DNA from: Haliclystus octoradiatus
Taxonomy: Eukaryota; Cnidaria; Staurozoa; Stauromedusae; Haliclystidae
Direction: 5' to 3'
Length of the DNA: 64,000 bases
NCBI GenBank assembly: GCA_916610825.1
Contig: OU744446.1
Span: 39,825,636-39,889,635, forward strand
Positions 1 through 34,956 of this stretch are shown piece after piece. A program made the position numbers and the translations under genes. The notes below the pieces were generated by a model. It was not told where the DNA came from. It ran no database searches and worked only from the letters and a program-made list of their open reading frames with translations. The first letter of the stretch is position 1, and each line of letters starts with the position of its first letter.

Positions 1-32
1 AATAGTTTCATGCTTACGCAATCATCAGACAA
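1..32 (-). ncRNA. Partial hammerhead ribozyme-like motif, minus strand
   Basis: Read on the minus strand, CTGATGA (22-28) is followed by a TGC/GCA stem closed by GTAA and then GAAAC (5-9). The cleavage-site half would lie beyond base 1, so the motif is incomplete here. It mirrors the plus copy at 105-144. Confidence 0.45.
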
Positions 33-136
33 ATAAACTAATTGTTTATTAGTTTATAAACTATAAATATAATTGTTTATTAGTTTATAAACTAATTAGT
101 TTATTTGTCTGATGATTGCGTAAGCATGAAACTATT
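1..136. repeat. Near-perfect palindrome carrying a hammerhead motif on each arm
   Basis: Bases 1-43 are the reverse complement of about 94-136, with an AT-rich spacer built from repeats of TTTATTAGTTTATAAAC. Each arm contains the box CTGATGA, a short stem-loop, then GAAAC. It matches the hammerhead-bearing repeats near 2.9 and 26.8 kb in design but not in stem or flank sequence. The left end is cut by the window edge. It is most likely a foldback relic of Penelope-like pseudo-LTRs. Confidence 0.8.
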
Positions 137-144
137 AGTAACAA
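105..144 (+). ncRNA. Hammerhead ribozyme-like motif, type I layout
   Basis: Stem I is TTGT (105-108) pairing with ACAA (141-144). Box 1 CTGATGA is at 109-115. Stem II is TGC/GCA around GTAA. Box 2 GAAAC is at 128-132, then a five-base loop and the NUH site GTA (138-140). All invariant core bases of the hammerhead fold are present. The first stem II position is a U.U mismatch rather than the usual G-C, so activity is uncertain. Minimal hammerheads with tiny stem III are known in Penelope-like retroelements. Confidence 0.6.
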
Positions 145-189
145 TTATGAATGCAGTTACAATGCCAAATTCTATCATTAAAGAAGCCA

Positions 190-2560
190 ATGTTTCAAAG
201 GAAAGAAATCATGTACCGTCAAGTTAAATCGATCAATAGAACTGAGTTCATTTGTGATATCGAAAAATCGATTCTTACGAAGTATCATAATGTTCAACAA
301 TGTGTCTGATCTTGCTAACTTCTATGACTGTACCTTAAAATCAATACTGGACCAACATGCACCAATTAAGAAACGCACTCTGACTATAAGACCTGCTGCG
401 GCCTGGTATTCAGATTATATCCAAACAGCAAAAGCCGAGCGTCGAAAGCTTGAAAGAATCTGGCGCAAAAATAGACTAGTCATAAACCGTGAAAATTATG
501 CCAATCAATGCAAAAAGGTAAACGAGCTTACATATAAATCTAAAATTGAGCATTGTAGTAAAACAATAGACGAGAATAAATCCGATCAACGTAAATTATT
601 CCAAGCAGTACAGAGCATGATGAATTTAAAGTCTGCGCAAATTAAGTTGCCAAAACACTGTAGTCCATTAAACTTAGCTGAAAGGTTTGCCAAATATTTT
701 GATGAAAAGATTCTATCAATACGAAGTAGAATTCAAGCTGAAAATGAATCACCCACAGCAGTTACTATTGATCATCAAATCGCATCTTGTAAGTTTACCT
801 ATTGAATTACTACAAATTTTAAAATCAATGGCTACTAAATCTTGTATGCTTGATCCTATACCAGGACAGCTCATGAAAGACTGCTATACCATCAATTACC
901 TGTGATCAGTGATATCATTAACAAATCTTTTGATTGCTCAACTTTTCCATCTGATTACAAAAAAGCTATATTAAATCCATCAATAAAAAAGCACAATCTT
1001 GACAAAGAGATATTGAAAAGTTATCGACCTATTTCTAATCTAAAGTTTATTTCCAAAGCAATAGAGAAATGCGCTTCTATCCAACTTACGAAACATGTTA
1101 AAGATAACAACTTAAATGACATTTTACAATCAGCATACAAACATATGACACAGTACTGAGACAGCTTTGATTTACATTCAAAATGAAATATTATATTCTA
1201 TTGATAATAAAAAATCTGTGATTTTAGTATTACTGGACTTATCGGCCGCTTTCGATACTGTTGACCATTCCATACTTTTGAATAGATTAGAAAAGCGCTA
1301 TGGAATCAATGATAAAGCATTATCCTGGCTAAAGTCCTATTTGGTAAATCGTACTCAAGTTATCAAAGTTGAAAATAGTTGCTCATCCGTTTACCCCTCC
1401 AAATGTGGTGTTCCACAGGGCTCCGTGCTTGGACCCCTGCTTTACTCTATGTATACAGCACCACTTGCTGATGTCATCAAGCAACACGGGCTATCGTATC
1501 ACTTTTACGCTGACGACTGTCAATTATATTTACCATTCGATCCTACTATGGATAATGCAGATTTGATCAACTGTAAATCTCGTATAGAACTATGCCTACG
1601 TGATGTTAAACAATGGATGGCAAATAACATATTGAAACTTAATAATGACAAAACTGAACTGCTTGTTCTGAATGCATCTCATCGACCATCAGCGTTGCTA
1701 CAATTGATCAGAATAGGTAATGATGACATTGCAAAATCGCGAACAGCAAAAAATATGGGCGTTATATTTGATGAACATATGTCTATGGACCAGCAAGTCA
1801 ATAATATCCGCAAAACTGCATATTTCCACTTGAGAAACATTCGAAAAATTAAGAAATTTATATCTTTTCAACACTGTGAAATACTAATCCATGCATTTAT
1901 TACAACAAGACTAGATCAATGCAATTCACTTCTGTATGGAATAAAGCAACAATCAATTTTAAAAATGCAGCATGTTCAGAATGCTGCTGCAAGACTTTTA
2001 ACTAGCACTAAATATAGAGATCACATTACACCCATATTAAAAGACTTACACTGGCTACCGATCTGCAAAAGGATCGATTTTAAAATTTTAATTACAACTT
2101 TTAAAGCATTGAATGACACTGGTCCTTTGTATTTGAAACATTGAATATAAACCAAATAGAACATTACGATCGACAGACAAAAAACTACTACAAGAGCACA
2201 ACCGTCAACTGAAATCATATGGCAGACGATCCTTCGCATGTGTTTGTGTAGCACCTAATTAAGTTATGGAATTCCACCACAATTGAACTAAGATACTGCA
2301 CCACCTTGGAAACTTTTAAATCAAATCTAAAAACCTATTTATTTAAGAAAGCATATTCACTATCTTAATTTGAAATGTAAATAATTAAAGTTGTAAATAT
2401 ATAACTATAATTTTATTTTGTTTTTATTCGTTTTATTTTCTTAACCTTTTAACTATTTATAAATTAAATAAATAAATTTGTGAAGCGCTATTGAATATTT
2501 TTAATAGAAATATGGCTATAAAAATAAAATATTATTATTATTATTATTATTATATGAGCT
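190..2560 (+). mobile_element. 5'-truncated CR1/L2-like non-LTR retrotransposon, decayed
   Basis: Four collinear open segments (about 254-805, 808-1159, 1167-2144, 2150-2370) together encode the back half of a LINE ORF2. The reverse transcriptase is clear: LLDLSAAFDTVDH, then GVPQGSVLGP, then the catalytic YADDCQLY near 1505-1528, then thumb-like text ending in LHWLPI. After an in-frame stop the last segment carries the usual RRSFACVAP..LWN tail. Frameshifts and stops at 805/808, 1160 and 2144 show that it is dead. The apurinic endonuclease is missing. The 3' end runs into a short (ATT)n at 2530-2555, typical of CR1-type tails. Confidence 0.9.
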
Positions 2561-2776
2561 ACTCAGTTTTACAGTTGATTGGTTATTGACTATGCTATTG
2601 TTTATTTGATTATGTCTATTGTATAAAATTCTGGTCTTAGATGTTACGATGTCTTTAGATTAGTGAGATAAAATTTGTTCTTGTGGCGACATTTGGAAAT
2701 CAATCAATAAATGCTCTGATTAATTTCACAGAGCACTATACCAAGAACTGGTGTGGAACAATCCTACTGTAATTAA
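2561..2776. other. No gene seen; repeat-tail sequence
   Basis: AT-rich sequence without a coding signal. Its last part contains CTGGTGTGGAACAAT (2744-2758) followed by an (ATT)n tract. The same string recurs at about 9929-9943, again followed by (ATT/ATC)n, so both look like 3' ends of one dispersed repeat family. Confidence 0.5.
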
Positions 2777-3203
<427 letters not shown>

Positions 3204-3529
3204 AAATTAACTATTAATGAAGAAATATATACAGGAGTACCTTATATTCAGATAACTGTAATTGCAGCATGTTCTTTTTGTCGCTATATTGTTGTAGGCC
3301 TAGAGATGATAAAGTTAACTTCCTAAATAAAATTTGTTCCTGTCTGCATTAAGATTTAGTTCTGATATGGTGTTCAATAAAATTTCTTTTGCACACATAT
3401 ATGTTATGAAAATGTTAGGCTACACTTTTCCTGCACTACATAATTGAAATTTCTTTGTTTGTTGCTGTAAGCGTTTGCCGTTGAGAGGAACATCCATCGA
3501 ATTCGATAATCAATGTGGTTGTTTTCAAG

Positions 3530-3897
3530 CTTCAAAATGTTTGATGGAGTCATCCACCCACACCTGCATGGAATCCAACACCAGTAAAAGATGTCAAAAA
3601 GATTTGTTCACCAGACAAATTTGCAGAAGAGCCAATATCAAATACGCATCTTATGAAGATCGCCTGAAGATCTTGAATTTGGAGTCGATAGAGTATCGAC
3701 GAGTGGCTTTGGACTGGTATATGAACTACAAGATCATTAACAAACTTATTGACCTACAAATTGAAACATTTTTCATTTTGTGTTGTAAATATTTGGAACC
3801 AATTACTCAAGTTATATGCCTGTCTTCTCTTACTGTATTGGAACATAATCTGAGCTCAATTAGCTTGGCTAAATTTTGTAAATGTAAATGTTTTTAA
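3530..3897 (+). pseudogene. LINE ORF2 C-terminal remnant
   Basis: An open frame contains YEDRLKILNLESIEYRRVAL followed by YKIINKLIDL and a terminal LSSISLAKFCK-like end. This is the pattern seen at the C terminus of jockey/CR1-like LINE polymerases (RL..L.L.SLE.RR....L...YKI). No catalytic motifs are present. It is a dead 3' fragment of a different LINE family from the one at 190-2560. Confidence 0.7.
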
Positions 3898-4661
3898 TTT
3901 CAAGTTTTCAATTTTAAGATTCAACGGTTTTTTGTAAGAGCTACCTTGTATAGTCATAACTTACCAATGGTAGTCCATATTATGTATGAGAAAAATCAAA
4001 GAAAAAGAAAAAAAATGTTAGAAAGTTGCAGCTTGTTAAGTACCTTTGCTGTGTCTGAAAGTCATCACATGCTGAGTGTAACGCTGTTTAAAAGTCCCTT
4101 CAGTTTAACTGATGTGATTCTTTCTGTCTTTGTCTTACAGGTGTTGTGACTTTGGCCTCGTAAATTAAACGTTTTGTTAGACATTTACTGTTGAGCAAAC
4201 ATGAGGCTTTTAATCTGTAGTTGCATAATTTCTTTATTGTAAGGTGGGTTAAACCATATAAATAAACCACCGTTTTCGGCTTCTGTGATTGTTGCCTGTT
4301 CACTGTATATTTTGGTTGATATGTAAAGTTTGGATTATGGCCGCTTGCTTTTAGGGCGTCTTCGTATATGGTTTTATTTTTCTTGAAAAAGATAATAAAT
4401 TCCTAAAGAAAAATGAGAAAAAGAAACTTCTACTATACTGAAAGTGCTTCAGATTAGATTTAGTTTTAATGTACAACGGCTTTGGTTTCTGTAAGGCTGG
4501 AAAGTGTTGTTGTTCAGGTTAAATGTTACATCCAGGTAGTCAGTGCATCTTATGATCCTAGGTTAGAATTTGTAGTAATTTTCAAGTCCTTATTTGTTTG
4601 CTTTAATGTTCATGTTCTGTTCATTTACTAAGCTACACTTGTGTTTTTCTCGCATTTTCGC
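3898..4661. other. No gene recognised
   Basis: Only short unsupported frames and no repeat structure I can name. The end (about 4640-4690) grades into the 34-bp tandem array. Confidence 0.5.
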
Positions 4662-5506
4662 AAACGAGAGAACCATCAACCTCTCATAATTCAGCAAACG
4701 AGAAAACCATCAACCTCTCATAATTCAGCAAACGAGAAAACCATCAACCTCTCATAATTCAGCAAACGAGAGAACCATCAACCTCTCATAATTCAGCAAA
4801 CGAGAGAACCATCAACCTCTCATAATTCAGCAAACGAGAGAACCATCAACCTCTCATAATTCAGCAAACGAGAGAACCATCAACCTCTCATAATTCAGCA
4901 AACGAGAGAACCATCAACCTCTCATAATTCAGCAAACGAGAGAACCATCAACCTCTCATAATTCAGCAAACGAGAGAACCATCAACCTCTCATAATTCAG
5001 CAAACGAGAGAACCATCAACCTCTCATAATTCAGCAAACGAGAGAACCATCAACCTCTCATAATTCAGCAAACGAGAGAACCATCAACCTCTCATAATTC
5101 AGCAAACGAGAGAACCATCAACATCTCATAATTCAGCAAACGAGAAAACCATCAACCTCTCATAATTCAGCAAACGAGAGAACCATCAACCTCTCATAAT
5201 TCAGCAAACGAGAGAACCATCAACCTCTCATAATTCAGCAAACGAGAGAACCATCAACCTCTCATAATTCAGCAAACGAGAGAACCATCAACCTCTCATA
5301 ATTCAGCAAACGAGAGAACCATCAACCTCTCATAATTCAGCAAACGAGAGAACCATCAACATCTCATAATTCAGCAAACGAGAAAACCATCAACCTCTCA
5401 TAATTCAGCAAACGAGAGAACCATCAACCTCTCATAATTCAGCAAACAAGAGAACCATCAACCTCTCATAATTCAGCAAATGAGAGAACCATCAACCTCT
5501 CATAAT
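4662..5506. repeat. 34-bp tandem array, left part
   Basis: About 25 head-to-tail copies of a 34-bp unit beginning CAGCAAACGAGAGAACCATC and ending in CTCATAATT. Copies differ only by occasional G/A or C/A changes, so expansion is recent. The array resumes at 7263 after an inserted transposon. There are no unique spacers, so it is a minisatellite and not a CRISPR array. Confidence 0.95.
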
Positions 5507-7262
5507 AGGGCTCTTTCACGCCTACGTCACACATTTTTCGCGAAAAGCATTGTGGGATACCTCAACGTACATTGCATTTTATTGCGTTGTCGAATTTGTT
5601 GAGCCGCGGCTGAATTTTATCTCACAACATCATTTATTTTAGCTGTTTTACTCAGCTGCTATCAGATTCACTATGGATCTTGACCATCCTATGATTGTTC
5701 TAGATGGAGTAAAGGTGCCTGGTGCTGTTTTACCTCATATTCCTTCAAATTGTTGATTTGTTCAAGTAAAACGTTGGCTTCAAAAATGTCATGGTGAAAA
5801 CAACTGGATTGAAATCTTTTCTGTTGTGTCGAAGGGTCGAAGGCATGTTTATCTGTTGCAAAAGCAGTTGACCCAAAGATTGATAGTGGATATTTAGTAT
5901 GGCTTTAAATATATTTCCCTTTCAACTTCAGCATTATCTTGTGATAGTTTTAGTGTTGGTCTGTTGCAAATACCAACAACAGACTGGCGTGGATTTCTGT
6001 CAAGAGACTTGGCTTCTTGCTATTCTTGCTTTAATTATGGTCATATTTATCATTACATTGTGGAGTCATCGTCAGAAAATGTGTTTTATCAATATAACAA
6101 CAGTGAAGAAGAAGAAGATGTGTGTGAGGATCCATATACTACATGTTACCAGCCAAACCCTTGAAGAAAGGTAGGCCTACAGCATACATTTTGTAGCACG
6201 TCGCTTTGTTGAAACATTTATGATATTGTTATATCGAACTAGCAAATTACTTTTGAGGGCTTATGTTTAACATAAATTCCATGGAAAAAGAATTTTCGTT
6301 AAAAATGAATATTGTTTTAAGTAAGGCAAGTGGATCGGTGTTCTTCCTCTTGTATTGCAAATACGCAGTATGTTGTTTAGGCTAAATCAGAACTACTTAG
6401 TAACGTAGGCTACCTATCCTATTTATCATCAGTGTTTATCCACTCTTGTCATCCCCATTAGGACATTCCGGGGCTATTTTCATGTGTATTATTCTCAGTT
6501 ACTGTTATTTAGTGTTTCAAATTATCAATTTTCAGGAGAGATCAACTATGTAGCCTCAAGATGTCACTATGGTGTATTTCAGATTATTATGTGGTTACGA
6601 CGATTGCTATTTACTTGGGTCTGTTTATAATTGATTTACAATATATAACTATTTATTAAGAGATTATCGACTGTATTTACTGGTTATATATTTCATCATT
6701 ATTAATTGTATGTTTAAAAGTTGTCATTTGATAGCGACGAGAATATCGACTATAAGCCGACCGAATGATATGTTGCAAATATTCATTTGTAGTTAAAATA
6801 CTATTTATAAAATAATTGAAAGGAAATTCTACGTGTCTTCTTGGTAGTTTTGAATATATGTGTTCATGTGTATTACTTGCTACAAGTCCTTATTTTATTT
6901 CTAGTAAAACTGGTATACATTTTTAGATTTAGTTGTTGTTATTGTTTTGTTGTTTCCTACCAATTCACACTTTTTGCCAAGATTTGGGAAGCGAATACAA
7001 AACGTTCATACGGCTTATTTCTCCGGATTTCAGGAATCTGATTTACAGGTACCCCAACAGTAATGCTTCGTGGTACCTTTCGTTTTTGGTTTATCACGTT
7101 CTGTGGATTGCATATCGAGTAAATTAGTTTTTAACTTGGGCAATAAACAACTACGAACGCGGTCAAAACGCAGCTAACTCAAAAATGATATCGAAGCGTT
7201 GTACGTTGTGCTATCCCATAAGGCTTTGCGCGAATCTATTTATAAGTCGGTGAAAGAGCCCT
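5507..7262. mobile_element. DNA transposon with short terminal inverted repeats, inserted in the 34-bp array
   Basis: The left end AGGGCTCTTTCAC and the right end GTGAAAGAGCCCT are perfect inverted repeats. The element interrupts one 34-bp unit, and aligning the flanks with an intact unit suggests a 2-bp target duplication (AT; TA cannot be excluded). Length is about 1756 bp. The interior carries a decayed gene (see 5673-6174). I cannot assign the superfamily from the ends alone. Confidence 0.85.
5673..6174 (+). pseudogene. Decayed transposon-borne gene with a SAP-like N-terminal segment
   Basis: From ATG 5673 the frame reads about 27 residues, including VKVPGAVLPHIPSN, then a stop. After it come VKRWLQ.CHG and, one frame over, TTGLKSFLL.RRVEG. 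Together these look like a SAP-type DNA-binding motif (VxxLKRWLxCHGL.TTGLKxxLxxRV), as found at the N terminus of YqaJ-nuclease-type transposon proteins of marine invertebrates. A second open piece (about 5964-6164) has an acidic run. Stops and frameshifts rule out a functional product. The family assignment is inference. Confidence 0.4.
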
Positions 7263-7541
7263 ATTCAGCAAACGAGAGAACCATCAACCTCTCATAATTC
7301 AGCAAACGAGAGAACCATCAACCTCTCATAATTCAGCAAACGAGAGAACCATCAACCTCTCATAATTCAGCAAACGAGAGAACCATCAACCTCTCATAAT
7401 TCAGCAAACGAGAGAACCATCAACCTCTCATAATTCAGCAAACGAGAGAACCATCAACCTCTCATAATTCAGCAAACGAGAGAACCATCAACCTCTCATA
7501 ATTCAGCAAACGAGAGAACCATCAACCTCTCATAATTCAAT
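7263..7541. repeat. 34-bp tandem array, right part
   Basis: About eight more copies of the unit seen at 4662-5506, continuing the array on the far side of the inserted transposon. Confidence 0.95.
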
Positions 7542-7689
7542 AAAACTTATTTTACTAAAATAAAATGCAATGATATCAACTTGAAAAACTTTGAAGTAAT
7601 TTCGTCAAAAAATAACAAATGTAGAGCGTGATAAAGATTACGAGATAATTAGCATTTATTTTGCTATTTATGAAAAGCAGTGTATATTT

Positions 7690-8400
7690 ACTTCTAAATT
7701 GACGCTATTCCATTTGTGTGTCTGTATTATGTGTACAATGGCGGGGATTAGGGAAGCCATTTTAGATCCAAACAATGCATGACTTATATCATTGGATTCG
7801 TCTTAACCCTGAGGTGTTTATGGCCTTAACCTTCCAATGCTTTATTTCTTCGATTGGCCAAGTTTTGACGGAAAAATAACCAAAAACTGCTTTTTTATTT
7901 GTTCGCAGTGCTGCGCTACTCTTCAAAAGGAGCTGCTTAATCAAACAGTTCCATACATGATAAACACTCTATTGTCTAGAAACATTGAAGCAGAACACCC
8001 TTTTGTTATTTTTGTAAAACGGCACTTCCACATTATAATGATAGCTGGATGTGTAACAAAAGCGGCAGTGAAAACGCAATAATATAAAAATAAATGTAAA
8101 CAAACTCTTCATTTTTCAGTTGCAAATATCATCAATTTAGAAATTGATCTATGAAGTTTGTTCCGATAACTAAATAAGGCCTACAGCCTGCAGGAATGAA
8201 GATGTGTTTGCAGTCAACAACATAAAAAGTCAATTAAAACGCGGCCTGCATCACAAATAAGAATTGAACGAGTTGAAACTTGAAAATCTAAACAAGTCCG
8301 GCAATTCATTACCTCCTCAGCCTCAGCAGTGAAATGAAATAAATTATAAACAAAGCGTTTGTGTTTAATCATAGTATTCAAAATTGTGATCTAATTATCA
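7690..8400. repeat. Dispersed repeat, copy A
   Basis: The sequence beginning TACTTCTAAATTGACGCTAT and including GTACAATGGCGGGGATTAG is repeated with many substitutions at 9110-9580 in the same orientation. A frame at about 7837-8082 is interrupted in copy B, so it is probably not a working gene. It is likely an old transposon of unknown class. Confidence 0.6.
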
Positions 8401-9109
8401 ATGGTAATTCGCAAGACTACAAAATCAATCCTACAATATATACATAGCATAAAATTGAAAATACAATCCCCAAAGTGTATCTCTGGCTCTACATCGCCAG
8501 GGGGTGGGGTGTCACTTGGAAAAAGTGAATTATCCAAAGAGTTCTGGAAACTTGAAAAAGCTACCCCAGAAGTTCTAGAAACCTAGAAAAAGTATTTCAA
8601 CTTTTTTATTTTTCTATCAATGTTCTTCAGACAGATTCCAAATTTATTTTTTCAAAAATCTCTAGCAATTTAAAAAGGGACCCAAAAAATATCCCAAATC
8701 TGAAACTTTCTATAAACTACTTTTCTCAGCTGGAATATGGACCGCTCAAAATTGGCACGTCTCCAAATTCTCTTCATATGAGAGTTACCCCCCCCCCCCC
8801 CGGTTACAGGAACTATAGAGAGCGTGTAGCAAATTACAGACGGAACACTGCAAGTCCTAATGCAAGAACAAGTAGATTAAACGCTAACAGAGAGCCTGTT
8901 GCAGCTACAGTGAAACTCCAAATACGAGGGAAAGAAGATTACAATAAAATGGCAATCTGGTAGCAAATATACAAGACTCTCAAACGATAAATATGAGGGA
9001 TCCACCCAAGCAGATCTATTAATTTTCCATCAATTTTCTAGCTTTAGTAAGGGTATAAATACTACATTATTTTGCTGAAATTACACACATTGAGTGTAAC
9101 TTAGTGACT
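8401..9109. other. No gene recognised
   Basis: Lies between the two copies of the dispersed repeat. Apart from a short poly-C run near 8789-8800 there is nothing I can identify. Confidence 0.4.
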
Positions 9110-9580
9110 AGTACTTCTAAGTTGACGCTATTCCATTTGTGTCTGTAATGTGTACAACGGCGGGGATTAGCGAAGCCGTTTTAGATCCAATCAATGCATG
9201 ACTTATATCAATGGTCTTAAGCCGGAGGCGTCCCTCCAACGCTTTATTTTTTTGATAGGACAAGCTTTGACAAAAACACACCAGAAACTGTTTTTTATTT
9301 GGTACACAATGCCACACTATTCAATAGAGAACAGTTCCATACCTGATAAACATTCCATTGTCTAAAAACAGTGGAGCAGAACGACGTTTTGTTATTTCTG
9401 TAAAACGACATTTTCACATTATAATGATAGGTGTGTGACAACAATTTAAGCGGCAATGAAAACGAATAATATAATAAAATATAAACAAACCGTTTGTGTT
9501 GGATTGGATTACGGTATTTAAAAGGGTTATTTAATTATCAACGATAATTCACAAGATTACGAATCAATCCTACAGTAGGC
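9110..9580. repeat. Dispersed repeat, copy B
   Basis: A diverged direct copy of 7690-8400: GTACAACGGCGGGGATTAG, then the TCAATGCATGACTTATATCA region, then AAACAAACCGTTTGTGTT. Internal deletions shorten it. Confidence 0.6.
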
Positions 9581-10437
9581 TACAGTTACAATAAAATACA
9601 TTTGAAAAATTTGTTGGAAAATAGTGCTCAATGAATGTTCAAAGTTTCAAATGAGCAAAACATTTTACAAGATCATATTTCTCCTGTAAAGTTTACATTA
9701 GCAGACAGCGACATTCATCAGCGGCATATTAAAATTCCATTAATCGATAAAATTTCGATTGACTTACAATCAGGGCAGTCCCGAGTAATCATTTAAGGGG
9801 ATAGTGTAACTTGGTGACTAGTTCATTGAAATAGATCAAGCTACTAGTTGCTATATAGTTGGTTTACCACGCCCACCCACCCAATTCATTGTTAGTATTA
9901 TTTCGGGTGCAGCTCTGCCATACTGTGCAAACTGGTGTGGAACAATTCCACTATTACAATTATTATTATCATTAATGTACTTATATATTAAATATGACAT
10001 AGTCAGCATCAGCATTTAAGCAAGCTTAGACCTAGCTATTTAGACTTGAAACATTTAAGAAAGTATTAGGATTCTGACTGAGATCTCTTCTTACCGATGA
10101 TTATTATCCTGTTAGTAGCAGTGTTATTAGTCATTAAATGGTGGACCTACCATTTATTTCTAACATCTTCATCAATTTAGTATCGATTATAAATGAATAA
10201 AACACCGTGGATGATCAAACTAAACCTCCAACTTTCAGTCACTCGACAGGACAGGGTGATGAACAACGAGATGGCCTGGTGATGATTGCTTTGTGCATGG
10301 TACACAAGGTATCCAGCAGCAAGCGCCATTTTGAATTTTATCAAGATTTTATTTTACTGTGTTTCTGTCTGCCGTCCGTAGAGGAGAGCAATTAACTAAA
10401 AAGATAATCTGCTTATCAGATTCACTTCAATCTCGAC
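9581..10437. other. Upstream flank of SUPT5H
   Basis: Contains a second copy of the CTGGTGTGGAACAAT tail motif (about 9929-9943) and otherwise no recognised element until the SUPT5H start codon. The promoter and 5' UTR of SUPT5H must begin here, but no TATA box or other core element stands out. Confidence 0.4.
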
Positions 10438-34671
<24,234 letters not shown>

Positions 34672-34956
34672 TATTGCCCTGATGTTTGTAAAACCATTTG
34701 TTTGATGTCATGTGATCTAAGCAAACTAATTGTATTTGTAATTTCTTTAATTTCCTCATTGAAATGTAAACCTGTTTGCGTCTGCGGGAATCTTATTCAT
34801 ATTTTTAATAATTGCTATGACGATGTGACTGCTTCTTGTATATCAAAGACACGTATAAGATGAGTGATCAAATAAAATAATCAAAGTAAATGTATTTACA
34901 AAGTTACTGGTTAAATGTTTAATACAGCATACATCTATGTTACTATCATAATTGTC
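34672..34956. other. Convergent intergenic gap, SUPT5H and MFAP1 3' ends
   Basis: 285 bp separate the two stop codons. A plus-strand AATAAA at 34871-34876 likely ends SUPT5H. On the minus strand ATTAAA (about 34917-34922) could serve MFAP1. The two 3' UTRs probably overlap or nearly touch. Confidence 0.6.

Noticed and set aside
4662-7541. CRISPR-like regular array of 34-bp repeats
   Set aside because: Units are contiguous identical copies without unique spacers, in an intron-bearing eukaryotic genome; it is a minisatellite.
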